From Pseudomonadota bacterium (GTDB lineage: Bacteria; Pseudomonadota; Gammaproteobacteria; Burkholderiales; Burkholderiaceae_C): a stretch of 64,000 nt of DNA. The notes beneath the pieces are model-generated. The model searched no databases. It had not been told where the DNA came from and worked only from the letters and a program-made list of their open reading frames with translations. Position 1 is the first letter of the stretch, and every line of letters begins with the position of its first letter. A program made the translations under genes and the position numbers. Location of the stretch: positions 1-64,000 of the forward strand of contig CAUJHV010000014.1 in assembly GCA_963205115.1 (NCBI GenBank). The letters are read 5' to 3'. Below are positions 1 to 8,218 of the stretch, piece after piece.

Positions 1-656
1 CCGCAGACATAGGCGTGCGAGATCGTCGCCGCCGGCACCACGCTGGAGAGGAACTCGGCGATCTTGGCGCGGTTCATGAGGCCGTGGTTGAGCGCGGCGT
101 CGGTCGGCTCGTCGCTGAACACGTGGTGCAGCACCAGGCGCGTCATCCAGCGGTTCTTCAAGTCCTCCAGCTCTTCCTTGAACATGGTGGAGGCCAGGCG
201 CCGGTTGGCGTACAGCAGGGTGAAGCGTGAGTGCGGCTCGCGCGCCAGCACCGTCTTCATGATCGACAGGATGGGCGTGATGCCGCTGCCGCCGGCGATG
301 CCGAGGTGGTGGCGCCGCGCCTGCGCATCCAGCGGCACGAAGAAGCGGCCCTGCGGCGCCATGACCTCGATCGTGTCGCCGGCCGCCAGGCTGTCGTTGA
401 TCCAGTTCGAGAAGCGCCCGCCGGCCACCTTGCGCACGCCCACGCGCAGCTCGCCGTCGTCGACCCCGGCGCAGATGCTGTAGCTGCGGCGCAGTTCCTC
501 GCCCTCCAGGGTCTTGCGCAGCGTCAGGTACTGGCCCTGGGTGAAGGCGTAGGTCTCGCGCAGGGCCGGCGGGACGTCGAAGCTGACGACCACCGCCTCG
601 GCGGTGTCGGGCTCGACGCTGCGCACGGTCAGGGCGTGGAACAGCGGTGTGCTCAT
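1..656 (-). CDS. paaE: Phenylacetyl-CoA epoxidase reductase subunit PaaE (partial, C-terminus off the left edge)
   Basis: PaaE passes electrons from NAD(P)H to the di-iron epoxidase PaaA. About 218 residues from the start ATG (complement of 654-656) are visible. They include the FAD-binding RxYS motif (RRSYSIC) and the pyridine-nucleotide motif GGSGITP, as in ferredoxin-NADP reductase folds. In this family a plant-type 2Fe-2S domain follows; it lies beyond the window and cannot be checked. The start lies just upstream of the paaD stop region, so PaaE is the last visible member of the paaABCDE run. Confidence 0.93.
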   Translation of the reverse strand, partial: MSTPLFHALTVRSVEPDTAEAVVVSFDVPPALRETYAFTQGQYLTLRKTLEGEELRRSYSICAGVDDGELRVGVRKVAGGRFSNWINDSLAAGDTIEVMAPQGRFFVPLDAQARRHHLGIAGGSGITPILSIMKTVLAREPHSRFTLLYANRRLASTMFKEELEDLKNRWMTRLVLHHVFSDEPTDAALNHGLMNRAKIAEFLSSVVPAATISHAYVC

Positions 657-663
657 GCCAACC

Positions 664-1182
664 TCAGATCGGTTTGAAGTACTCGAAGGGCTCGCGGCAG
701 TCCAGGCAGCGGTACAGCGCCTTGCAGGCGGTGGAGCCGAAGGCCGACAGGCGCTCGGTGTGCGCGCTGCCGCAGCGCGGACAGTCCAGTGCCGGTGCGC
801 GGCGCACGATGTGCACCGGCACCCCCTGCGTCGCGTCCACCGGCCCCGGCGGCGCGATGCCGTAGTCGCGCAGCTTGTGCCGGCCTTCGGCGCTGATCCA
901 GTCGGTGGTCCAGGCCGGCGCCCGTTGCAGGGTCACCTGCACCGGGCCGTGGCCAGCGGCCTCGAGCGCCTCGCGCACGCTGTCGCTGATCAACTCGGTG
1001 GCCGGGCAGCCGGAGTAGGTCGGCGTAAGCACCACTTCCAGGCCGGGGCCGTCGGCAGCCGCGCGCACGTCTCGCACGATGCCCAGGTCGCGCACCGACA
1101 GGGCCGGGACCTCGGGGTCCAGCACGTCGTCGAGCACGCGCCAGGCCTCGTCGATCCGCAGTGGCGCAGCGGTGTGGGCCAC
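664..1182 (-). CDS. paaD: Phenylacetate catabolism protein PaaD (MIP18/DUF59 family)
   Basis: 172 aa. PaaD is required for an active epoxidase and probably helps Fe-S or metal assembly, as other MIP18/DUF59 proteins do. The N-terminal half has the DUF59 pattern around VLDPEVPALSVRDLGIV and TPTYSGCPATE. The C-terminus carries a four-cysteine zinc-ribbon-like motif (CPRCG ... CLDC). The start is a GTG whose first base is the last base of the paaC TAG stop, so the two genes are translationally coupled. The gene sits between paaC and paaE, its normal place. Confidence 0.95.
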   Translation of the reverse strand: MAHTAAPLRIDEAWRVLDDVLDPEVPALSVRDLGIVRDVRAAADGPGLEVVLTPTYSGCPATELISDSVREALEAAGHGPVQVTLQRAPAWTTDWISAEGRHKLRDYGIAPPGPVDATQGVPVHIVRRAPALDCPRCGSAHTERLSAFGSTACKALYRCLDCREPFEYFKPI

Positions 1183-1985
1183 TACCAGCGCCCCCCGGGA
1201 AAGGCGCGTTGCAGATGCTGCATCTCGGCCAGGATGAAACCCATGTGCTCGCTGTGCACGCCGCGGCTGCCGGTGGTGACATAAGGCGATTCGGCCGGGG
1301 CCACGAGCGTGGCCATGGCCAGCACCGCGCCGACTTCGCGGCTCCAGGCCTCACGCAAGGCACTGCGGCGCGGTCCCAGGCCGGCGGCCACGGCTGCTTC
1401 GTCGGTGGCGTCATCGACGAACATCTCGCCGACATAGGGCCAGGCCTTGTCGACGGCGGCCTGCATGCGGCGGTGTGATTCCTCGGTGCCATCGCCCAGG
1501 CGCACCGTCCAGTCGGCCGCGTGTTCGACGTGGTAGCGGGCTTCCTTGAGCGCCTTGCCGGCAACGGCCGCGAGCTCGGCGTCGCTGCTGCCCAGCAGCT
1601 GCTGCCACTGCAGGCGCAGCCAGGTCGACACCAGCAGGTTGCGCACGACCGTGTCGGCGAAATCACCGCCCGGCGAATGCGCGCTGCTGCGGCGCATCGG
1701 CTGCTCCACCAGCGTGAGGTTGAGGTAGTCGGGTTCGTCGCGCAGGAAGGCCAGGCGGTCTTCGTCATGGCCCTGGCCGTCCAGCGCGCCGGCGTGCGTG
1801 AGCAGCGCGCGCGCCTGGCCCAGCAGGTCCAGCGAGAGGTTGGTCAGCGCGATGTCCTCTTCGAGGACCGGGCCGTGCCCGCACCACTCGCCCAGGCGCT
1901 GGGCGTGGATCAGGCAGGTGTCGGCCAGGCGCAGGATGTAGCGAACCTGCGCGCTGGGCTTCAGGGAAATGGACGGCGTGCTCAT
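1182..1985 (-). CDS. paaC: Phenylacetyl-CoA epoxidase structural subunit PaaC
   Basis: 267 aa, normal length for PaaC. It is a ferritin-like helical protein that lacks a working di-iron site and pairs with PaaA in the PaaAC core, which epoxidises the ring of phenylacetyl-CoA. The reading frame stays open upstream into paaB, but the conserved N-terminus begins at MSTPSISLKPSAQ, so the ATG complementary to 1983-1985 was chosen. A segment of about 89 nt separates it from the end of paaB. Its stop overlaps the paaD GTG by one base. Confidence 0.95.
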   Translation of the reverse strand: MSTPSISLKPSAQVRYILRLADTCLIHAQRLGEWCGHGPVLEEDIALTNLSLDLLGQARALLTHAGALDGQGHDEDRLAFLRDEPDYLNLTLVEQPMRRSSAHSPGGDFADTVVRNLLVSTWLRLQWQQLLGSSDAELAAVAGKALKEARYHVEHAADWTVRLGDGTEESHRRMQAAVDKAWPYVGEMFVDDATDEAAVAAGLGPRRSALREAWSREVGAVLAMATLVAPAESPYVTTGSRGVHSEHMGFILAEMQHLQRAFPGGRW

Positions 1986-2074
1986 GGCGTGCGGCGCGGC
2001 CGGACCGGCGAATCGCGAGCGGCGGCGATGCCCTGCGCGGGCATGCGGCGCGGCGCGGAGCCGGTCGGCCCCTT

Positions 2075-2389
2075 TCACATGTGGTTGACGGCTTCGGGCA
2101 GCTCGTAGAAGGTCGGGTGGCGATAGACCTTGTCGTCCGCCGGCTCGAACAGCATGTCCTTGTCGGACGGGTCGCTGGCGGTGATCTGCGCCGAGGGCAC
2201 GACCCAGATGCTGCAGCCTTCCTGGCGGCGGGTATAGACCTCGCGCGCCATCTGCACGGCCAGCTGCGCGTCCGGCGCATGCAGGCTGCCGCAGTGCTTG
2301 TGGTCCAGGCCCGCCTTGGGGCGCACGAAGACTTCCCACAGCGGCCATTCGCTGCGTTCGGACGTTTGAGGGGTGTTGGCGGCACTCAT
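2075..2389 (-). CDS. paaB: Phenylacetyl-CoA epoxidase subunit PaaB
   Basis: 104 aa, the usual length. PaaB is a small subunit thought to bridge PaaAC dimers. The typical core is visible: [20 protein letters not shown], then [19 protein letters not shown] and a C-terminal [11 protein letters not shown]. The start ATG (complement of 2387-2389) overlaps the paaA stop by four bases, so paaA and paaB are translationally coupled. A longer open frame upstream runs through paaA in another frame and is not real. Confidence 0.95.
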   Translation of the reverse strand: MSAANTPQTSERSEWPLWEVFVRPKAGLDHKHCGSLHAPDAQLAVQMAREVYTRRQEGCSIWVVPSAQITASDPSDKDMLFEPADDKVYRHPTFYELPEAVNHM

Positions 2390-3387
2390 GCGGCTTGCTC
2401 CTTCAGGGCTTGTTTGCGTGCGTGGGCGAGTGCGCCATCGCGCACCCAGGCCCCGTCTTCCCAGGCCTTGACGCGGGCGTCCAGGCGTTCCTTGTTGCAC
2501 GGCCCGTGGCCGCCGACGACGCGCCAGAATTCCGCCCAGTCGATGGGCCCGAAGTCGTGGTGGCCGCGTTCCTCGTTCCACTTCAGCAGCGGGTCGGGCA
2601 GCGTCACGCCCAGCACCTGCGCCTGCTGCGCCGTGGCATCGACGAATTTCTGGCGCAACTCGTCGTTGCTGATGCGCTTGATGCCCCAGCGCATGCTCTG
2701 CGCGCTGTGCGTGCTGGCCTTGTCCTCGGGCCCGAACATCATCAGGCAGGGCCACCACCAACGGTTGACGGCGTCCTGCACCAGTGCGCGCTGCGCGTCG
2801 GTGCCTTCGCGCATCATCACGTTCAGCGCGTCGAAACCTTGCCGCTGGTGGAAGCTCTCCTCGCGGCACACGCGGATCATGGCGCGTGCATAGGGCGCAT
2901 AACTGCAGCGCGTGAGCGGGATCTGGTTCATGATCGCCGCGCCGTCCACCAGCCAGCCGATCACGCCGATGTCGGCCCAGTTCAGCGTGGGGTAGTTGAA
3001 GATGCTGCTGTACTTGGCCTTGCCGCTGTGCAGTGCGTCGACCAGGTCGTCGCGGCTGACGCCCAGCGTCTCGGCCGCGGCATAGAGGTACAGGCCGTGG
3101 CCGCCTTCGTCCTGGATCTTGGCCAGCAGGATGCACTTGCGCTTGAGCGTGGGCGCGCGCGTGACCCAGTTGCCTTCGGGCAGCATGCCCACCACTTCGG
3201 AGTGCGCGTGCTGGCTGATCTGCCGCACGAGCGTCTTGCGGTAGTGGTCCGGCATCCAGTCACGCGGCTCGATGAAGCCGCCTTCGTCGATGCGCGCATC
3301 GAAGTGCTGTTCGAGTTCGGCTTCCTCGGCGGAACGCACGGCCTTGCGCTCTTCCTTGGGGCCTATGTCCATGGATTGGGTATACAT
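2386..3387 (-). CDS. paaA: Phenylacetyl-CoA epoxidase catalytic subunit PaaA
   Basis: 333 aa. PaaA is the catalytic di-iron subunit that forms the ring-1,2-epoxide of phenylacetyl-CoA with O2. Carboxylate and histidine ligand motifs of the four-helix bundle are present: DEGGHG near residue 92 and EESFHQRQG in the middle of the protein. The first gene of the paaABCDE run, it is separated from paaK by 107 bp that contain two hairpins (3454-3485). Confidence 0.97.
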   Translation of the reverse strand: MYTQSMDIGPKEERKAVRSAEEAELEQHFDARIDEGGFIEPRDWMPDHYRKTLVRQISQHAHSEVVGMLPEGNWVTRAPTLKRKCILLAKIQDEGGHGLYLYAAAETLGVSRDDLVDALHSGKAKYSSIFNYPTLNWADIGVIGWLVDGAAIMNQIPLTRCSYAPYARAMIRVCREESFHQRQGFDALNVMMREGTDAQRALVQDAVNRWWWPCLMMFGPEDKASTHSAQSMRWGIKRISNDELRQKFVDATAQQAQVLGVTLPDPLLKWNEERGHHDFGPIDWAEFWRVVGGHGPCNKERLDARVKAWEDGAWVRDGALAHARKQALKEQAA

Positions 3388-3453
3388 CGTGTGACTCCGC
3401 AGGCAGGTTCAAGCGGACACCGCGGATCCGGCTTTGCCGGTCCGCTGGTGGCG

Positions 3454-3485
3454 CCCCCTCGAGGGGGAAGCACCGAAGGTGCTTC
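3454..3485. repeat. Tandem palindromic element between paaK and paaA
   Basis: A perfect 14-bp palindrome (3454-3467, five C, TCGA, five G) is followed directly by a second hairpin with 8-bp arms GAAGCACC/GGTGCTTC (3467-3474 and 3478-3485). Such compact C-rich/G-rich palindromes recur between genes in Comamonadaceae genomes; that family link is from memory. Lying inside the operon, the element could modulate transcription or stabilise the paaABCDE message. Confidence 0.6.
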
Positions 3486-3494
3486 GGGGGTGGT

Positions 3495-4802
3495 TCATTT
3501 CGGGCGTTGGTCGACGACGCGGCGGGCCTTGCCGACCAGCGTGCGTTCGATGGAATCGGGTGCGCCGACGGTGATCGCCGCGCTGACGCCGATCAGCGTC
3601 TTGATGCGGTGGCGCAGTTCGCCGGTGATGGTCTCGCGGTCGGCATTGACGTGCTCGGGCAGCAGTTCGACGCGCACCTCGAGGTCGTCCAGGCGGCCCT
3701 GGCGCGTGACCACGAGCTGGTACTGACCGGACAGCTTGCCGTGCTGCAGCACGATCTCCTCGACTTGCGTCGGGAAGAGATTGACGCCGCGGATGATGAG
3801 CATGTCGTCGCTGCGGCCGACGATCTTGCCCATGCGGCGCATGCTGCGCGCGGTGGGCGGCAGCAACCGCGTGAGGTCGCGCGTGCGGTAGCGGACGATG
3901 GGCAGCGCTTCCTTGGACAACGTGGTGAACACCAGTTCGCCTTCGCTGCCATCGGGCAACACCTCGCCCGTCTGCGGATCAATGATCTCCGGGTAGAAGT
4001 GGTCTTCCCAGATGCAGGGGCCGTCCTTGGTCTCGATGCACTCGCTGGCCACGCCGGGACCCATCACCTCGCTGAGACCATAGATGTCCGCGGCATCCAG
4101 GCCGGCGCTCTGCTCGATGTCGCGGCGCATCTCCTCGGTCCAGGGCTCGGCGCCGAAGATGCCGACCTTGACTGACATCTCGCGCGGGTCCATGCCCTGG
4201 CGGCGGAATTCCTCGACGATCACCTGCATGTAGCTGGGCGTGCACATGATGATGTCGGGCTTGAAGTCGACGATCAGCTGCACCTGCTTCTCGGTCTGGC
4301 CGCCGCCCATCGGAATGACCGTGCAGCCCAGCTTTTCGGCGCCGTAGTGCGCGCCCAGTCCCCCGGTGAACAAGCCATAGCCATAGCCCACGTGCACCAT
4401 GTCGCCCGCGCGGCCGCCGGCGGCGCGGATGGAACGCGCAACCAAGTCGGCCCAGCGGTCGATGTCGGCCTGCGTGTAGGCCACCACCGTGGGCTTGCCC
4501 GTGGTGCCGGAGCTGGCGTGGATGCGCACGACTTTCTCGCGCGGCACGGCGAACATGCCGAAGGGGTAGTTCGCGCGCAGGTCGGCCTTGCCGGTGAAGG
4601 GGAACTTGGCAAGGTCGGCCAGGCTGCGGCAATCCGAAGGATGCACGCCCTTGGCGTCGAAGGCCTTGCGGTAGTGCGGCACGTGCTCGTAGGCATGCAG
4701 CAGCGACCACTGCAGGCGCCGCAGTTGCAGGGCCTGCAGTTCGTCTCGGCTGGCGCGTTCGATGGGTTCGAGGTCTCCGGGCGCGGGTGTCTTCACGGTC
4801 AT
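3495..4802 (-). CDS. paaK: Phenylacetate-CoA ligase PaaK
   Basis: 435 aa, standard length for PaaK (about 430). It activates phenylacetate to phenylacetyl-CoA with ATP in the cytoplasm, the committed first step of the pathway. The adenylate-forming P-loop is SSGTTGKPTVV; the YGLSE motif and the C-terminal hinge region with GRSDDMLIIRG are also present. It lies 64 bp downstream of paaI and upstream of paaA, all on the minus strand, so the ligase and the epoxidase are probably co-transcribed from the promoter ahead of paaG. Confidence 0.97.
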   Translation of the reverse strand: MTVKTPAPGDLEPIERASRDELQALQLRRLQWSLLHAYEHVPHYRKAFDAKGVHPSDCRSLADLAKFPFTGKADLRANYPFGMFAVPREKVVRIHASSGTTGKPTVVAYTQADIDRWADLVARSIRAAGGRAGDMVHVGYGYGLFTGGLGAHYGAEKLGCTVIPMGGGQTEKQVQLIVDFKPDIIMCTPSYMQVIVEEFRRQGMDPREMSVKVGIFGAEPWTEEMRRDIEQSAGLDAADIYGLSEVMGPGVASECIETKDGPCIWEDHFYPEIIDPQTGEVLPDGSEGELVFTTLSKEALPIVRYRTRDLTRLLPPTARSMRRMGKIVGRSDDMLIIRGVNLFPTQVEEIVLQHGKLSGQYQLVVTRQGRLDDLEVRVELLPEHVNADRETITGELRHRIKTLIGVSAAITVGAPDSIERTLVGKARRVVDQRPK

Positions 4803-4866
4803 CGGGGTGTCTCCTGTTCTGGTGCGGGCGCGGGCGTCGCGGCCTCGGTCATCCGTTCGCGGCCGG

Positions 4867-5322
4867 TCATTCGGCGCGCTGCCGGCCCACCGGCAGGCCG
4901 TCGACGATGGCGCGGCCCTTCATCGTGTAGCTACGTCCGCGAAAGGCCGCGATGCGCTCGCCGTGCTGGTTGGTGACCGTGATGTCGTAGACCCCCGTGC
5001 GACCCGATTTGTTCACCTCCTGCGCCTGCGCGGTCAGCACGTCGCCCAGCTTGGCCGCGGCCAGCAGGTTGACGTCGAAACCGGAGGCCACGGTGACCTC
5101 GTTGTAGGCATTGCAGGCAAACGCGAAGGCGCTGTCGGCCAGTGTCGTGATCATCCCGCCGTGTGCGATGGCGTGGCCGTTGAGCATCTCCTTGCGCACC
5201 GTCATCGTGGCGGTGCAGGTGCCCGGGCCGATGGCGGCGATCTCGATCCCCAGCCAGCGCGTGGCGTGGTCGTCGTCGAGCATCGCCTCGCGCACCTGTT
5301 GCGCAATCTGCGTGGGCGACAT
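4867..5322 (-). CDS. paaI: Hydroxyphenylacetyl-CoA thioesterase PaaI
   Basis: 151 aa hotdog-fold thioesterase. PaaI is regarded as a rescue enzyme that frees CoA from dead-end ring-hydroxylated phenylacetyl-CoA derivatives. The hotdog signature is visible at NGHAIAHGGMITTLADSAFA, where N, H, G and the following D form the active region. The open frame extends upstream through paaG, but the family N-terminus starts at MSPTQIAQQVREAM. The start lies two bases after the paaG stop, so the two are tightly coupled. Confidence 0.93.
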   Translation of the reverse strand: MSPTQIAQQVREAMLDDDHATRWLGIEIAAIGPGTCTATMTVRKEMLNGHAIAHGGMITTLADSAFAFACNAYNEVTVASGFDVNLLAAAKLGDVLTAQAQEVNKSGRTGVYDITVTNQHGERIAAFRGRSYTMKGRAIVDGLPVGRQRAE

Positions 5323-5324
5323 GT

Positions 5325-6119
5325 TCAGCGGTCCTTGAAGACGGGGGCGCGCTTGGCCAGGAAGGCGTTCACGCCCTCGGCGTAGTCGTGCGCGCGGCCC
5401 AGGCGCCCTTGCACCTGCGCCTCGTTCGCCACGGCCTGCTCCGCCGTCATCAGCAGCGCGTCGTCCAGCGCGCGGCGCGTCTGCACCAGGGCTCGCGTGG
5501 GCATGGCCGCGAGACGCTCGGCCAGGGCCCAGGCATCGTCCATCAGCGTGGCGTCGTCCACGCAGCGCCAGATCAGGCCCATACGCACCGCTTCTTCGGC
5601 GGAGAGCTTGTCGCCCGTCATCGCCAGCGCCATCGCATTTGCGCGGCCCACCAGGCGCGGCAGCAGCCAGGTACCGCCAGCGTCGGGAATCAGGCCGATC
5701 TTGCTGAAAGCCTGGATGAAGGAGGCGCTGCGCGCCGCCAGCACGATGTCGCAACCGATAGCAAAGTTAGCGCCCGCTCCTGCCGCTACGCCATTGACCG
5801 CGGCAATCACCGGCACCGGCATGCCGCGCAGGCGTTGGGCCAGCGGGGCCCACATGCCTTCGATGATGCCCTGCAGGTCCGGTGCCTGGCCGTTCTCCGG
5901 CTTGGCGCCCGGGGCGTTGAGATCCTGCCCGGCGCAGAAGCCGCGGCCGGCGCCAGTGACGATGAGGGCGCGTACGGCCGGGTCGGCCGCTGCGGTGTCC
6001 ATCGCGGGCAGCAGTTCCTTCACCATGTCGGCGGTGAAGCTGTTCAGCGCCTGCGGTCGGTTCAGGCGGATCAGGCGCACCGCGCCCCGGGTTTCGGTGA
6101 GGATGGTGGGTTCGGACAT
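5325..6119 (-). CDS. paaG: 2-(1,2-epoxy-1,2-dihydrophenyl)acetyl-CoA isomerase PaaG
   Basis: 264 aa crotonase-fold enzyme that converts the ring epoxide of phenylacetyl-CoA to the seven-membered oxepin-CoA. The crotonase core has the first oxyanion-hole segment GRGFCAGQDL and the second at NGVAAGAGANFAIGCD. It is the first gene of the operon: a GGAG ribosome binding site lies six bases before the ATG, and a palindromic operator lies 23 bp upstream. The ring-opening and beta-oxidation genes (paaZ, paaF, paaH, paaJ) are not in this window. Confidence 0.93.
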   Translation of the reverse strand: MSEPTILTETRGAVRLIRLNRPQALNSFTADMVKELLPAMDTAAADPAVRALIVTGAGRGFCAGQDLNAPGAKPENGQAPDLQGIIEGMWAPLAQRLRGMPVPVIAAVNGVAAGAGANFAIGCDIVLAARSASFIQAFSKIGLIPDAGGTWLLPRLVGRANAMALAMTGDKLSAEEAVRMGLIWRCVDDATLMDDAWALAERLAAMPTRALVQTRRALDDALLMTAEQAVANEAQVQGRLGRAHDYAEGVNAFLAKRAPVFKDR

Positions 6120-6141
6120 CGGGTCTCCAGCTCGCCGGACG

Positions 6142-6165
6142 TTAACCGACCGTGCGGTCGATTAA
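6142..6165. promoter_or_regulatory. Candidate PaaR-type (TetR family) operator ahead of paaG
   Basis: A 24-bp imperfect palindrome, TTAACCGACCGTGCGGTCGA followed by TTAA, with 10 of 11 arm positions outside the centre pair matching. TetR-type PaaR repressors of betaproteobacterial paa operons bind a palindrome with a CCGACCG core and respond to phenylacetyl-CoA (family knowledge). A possible -10 element TAAATT on the minus strand (complement of 6164-6169) overlaps the operator edge, which would fit repression by steric block. The regulator gene itself is not in the window. Confidence 0.7.
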
Positions 6166-6179
6166 TTTAGAACGACTGA

Positions 6180-6617
6180 ATCGCGAGTGAAATTCGGGTT
6201 TCCACCAGGTCGCTGCTTCTGCCCGCCACAGAGGTCCCACCGCCCGATTCCAGGGCCCGTCGCGCCAGGGCGGACGCGCCCGGCGACGCCCGCAGCCCTA
6301 GCCATCGGGCCGGTCCCCTGTGTCGACAAGACGGGCCGACACTGTTCGCAGCCCACGTAGAGCAACTGAGCCGCGCACCGACCGCTGCACGGCCCGGGGC
6401 CGCGAGCCCCTGCGCCGACCCGCCGGACGACATCCCGCCGCACAGCGCGCGGGCCATCCTCGACGTGGCCGGCGCGCCGGCACAGACCGCACGCCTGGTC
6501 GGGCACGGTGACACCGTCTGGGTGGTCGGCGGCGGCAAGAGCGGCACGCGCAAGACCTTCGACAGCGACACCGGCACGATGTCGCGCTTCGACCTGATGG
6601 CGCGCTACTCGTTCTGA
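6180..6617 (+). pseudogene. Possible C-terminal gene remnant, unidentified
   Basis: A plus-strand frame stays open from 6180 to a TGA at 6615-6617 with no early in-frame ATG. From about 6417 onward its codons have the strong G/C third-position bias of real genes here, and the product ends in FDLMARYSF. A terminal phenylalanine after an alternating pattern is typical of outer-membrane beta-barrels, but nothing else supports that. It overlaps the end of the convergent EamA gene by 13 bp. I do not recognise the family. It may be the tail of a deleted gene or a chance open frame. The remaining sequence between the paa operator and 6604 shows nothing else I can name. Confidence 0.3.
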
Positions 6618-7537
6618 TGCGCGGGCCGCGGCACCGCTGAAACCGCCGGTGCGGCGTCGCCCTGCTGCAGCGCCAGCCACTGCACGGCCAGCATGCAGCC
6701 GAAGATCAGCGCCGCGCCAAACCAGCCCGCGGTCGTGAGCCGGTCACCCATCAGCACGTGGCCGAAGAAGCCGGCAAACAGCACCTCGCAAGAGAGCACG
6801 ATGGCCGCATCCGATGCGTGCGTGTGGCGCTGCGCGACGACCTGGGCGGTGAAGCCCACGCCGACCGACAGCACGCCGGTGTAGGTGATGGCCCACGCGG
6901 CTTCGCGCACGGCAGGCAGCGTCACGGTCTCACCCACCGCCGCCCAGGCCGAGGCCAGCACGCCCACCACCAGGAACTGCCCGCAGGCCACGAGAAAGGG
7001 CGCGGCCATGCGCTCGGCGACTTCGCCCACCAGCAGCACGTGCACGGCCCAGGGCAGCACCGAGGCCAGGATCCAGACGTCGCCCCGGTTGACTTGCAGG
7101 CTGCCCGCGCCGGACAACAGATAGGTGCCCAGCAGGCACCCCGCACACATGAGCCAGATGCCCGCACGCGGCGCACGCCCCGTTCGCCACCAGGCCAGCA
7201 GCGGCACCGCAGGCACGTACAACGCCGTGAGAAAGCCGGCGTTGGTGACCGTCGTGCCCGGGATGCCGATCTGCTGCAGCGCCGCGCCCATCCACAGCAG
7301 CACGCCCAGTCCCACCACCTGTGCGGCATCGCCGCGGTCGTGGTGCAGCCCGCGGCCGCGCAAGTACCGCCATTCGCGCCAGGCCAGCGGCGCCACGACC
7401 AGCGCACCGACGAAAAATCGCATCCCGGTGAAGCTCATCGGCCCCAGGTGCTGCATGGCCACGTTCTGTGCGACAAAGGCCGAGCCCCAGATCACGGCGA
7501 CGACCACCAGCACGGCGTTGGCTTGCCAACGCGTCAT
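6605..7537 (-). CDS. EamA/DMT-family membrane exporter
   Basis: 310 aa with about ten hydrophobic segments in two homologous halves, the plan of drug/metabolite transporters with two EamA domains. The N-terminus (VVVAVIWGSAFVAQNVAM) is the typical first helix with the WGS motif. Start chosen at MTRWQANAVLV; an ATG ten codons upstream is possible. Substrate cannot be told from sequence. It is divergent from the marC-type gene, with 57 bp between starts, and convergent with the preceding remnant. Confidence 0.88.
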   Translation of the reverse strand: MTRWQANAVLVVVAVIWGSAFVAQNVAMQHLGPMSFTGMRFFVGALVVAPLAWREWRYLRGRGLHHDRGDAAQVVGLGVLLWMGAALQQIGIPGTTVTNAGFLTALYVPAVPLLAWWRTGRAPRAGIWLMCAGCLLGTYLLSGAGSLQVNRGDVWILASVLPWAVHVLLVGEVAERMAAPFLVACGQFLVVGVLASAWAAVGETVTLPAVREAAWAITYTGVLSVGVGFTAQVVAQRHTHASDAAIVLSCEVLFAGFFGHVLMGDRLTTAGWFGAALIFGCMLAVQWLALQQGDAAPAVSAVPRPAHQNE

Positions 7538-7594
7538 GGGCCGGCCCACCCGTGCGTCGACGACCATCCTTCAGACCGAACCCGCTTGCGCACC

Positions 7595-8197
7595 ATGGAC
7601 CACACCTTCTTCTCGGCCCTGATTCTCCTGCTGCTGGTGCTGGATCCGCTGGGCAGCCTGCCGATCTTCATCAGCGTGCTGCGCGGCATCGCGCCCGAGC
7701 GCCGCACGCGCGTGGCGCTGCGCGAGGCGGTCATCGCCTTCGGTGTGCTGATGGCCTTCATGCTGGGCGGGCAGACCTTCCTGCAGGTGATGCACCTGTC
7801 GGAGCGTTCGCTGGAAGTGGCTGGCGGCGTGATCCTGCTGGTGATCGCGATGCGCATGGTCTTCGGCGGCGCGGCCGAGATGTACGCCACCGACACCACC
7901 GACGGCGCCGAGCCGATGATCTTTCCGTTGGCCATTCCGCTGCTGGCCGGCCCCTCGGCCATGGCCACGGTGCTGCTGCTGGCCTCGCGCCAGCCCGAGC
8001 GCCTGTGGCACTGGGCCGGCGCACTGACCGTCGCGATGGCGGCCAGCACGGCCGTGCTGCTGTCGGCCGACCGCATCCGCCGCCTGCTGGGCGACGCGGT
8101 GGTCACGGCGATGGAGCGCCTGATGGGCCTGGTGCTCACCGCCATCGCCATCGAGATGCTGTTGGCGGGGGTGAAACGTTATTTCAGCGGCGACTGA
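7595..8197 (+). CDS. MarC family integral membrane protein
   Basis: 200 aa, six predicted membrane segments, normal MarC/YchE/YhgN length. Family hallmarks are the LLLVLDPLGSLPIF segment in the first helix and PLAIPLLAGPSAMATVLLL in the fourth. MarC proteins were once linked to multiple antibiotic resistance, but that role was not upheld and the function is unknown. It starts at the ATG at 7595 and ends 22 bp before the convergent aminopeptidase gene. Confidence 0.9.
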   Translation: MDHTFFSALILLLLVLDPLGSLPIFISVLRGIAPERRTRVALREAVIAFGVLMAFMLGGQTFLQVMHLSERSLEVAGGVILLVIAMRMVFGGAAEMYATDTTDGAEPMIFPLAIPLLAGPSAMATVLLLASRQPERLWHWAGALTVAMAASTAVLLSADRIRRLLGDAVVTAMERLMGLVLTAIAIEMLLAGVKRYFSGD

Positions 8198-8218
8198 CGC
8201 CGCGCCGCCACAGGCCGC

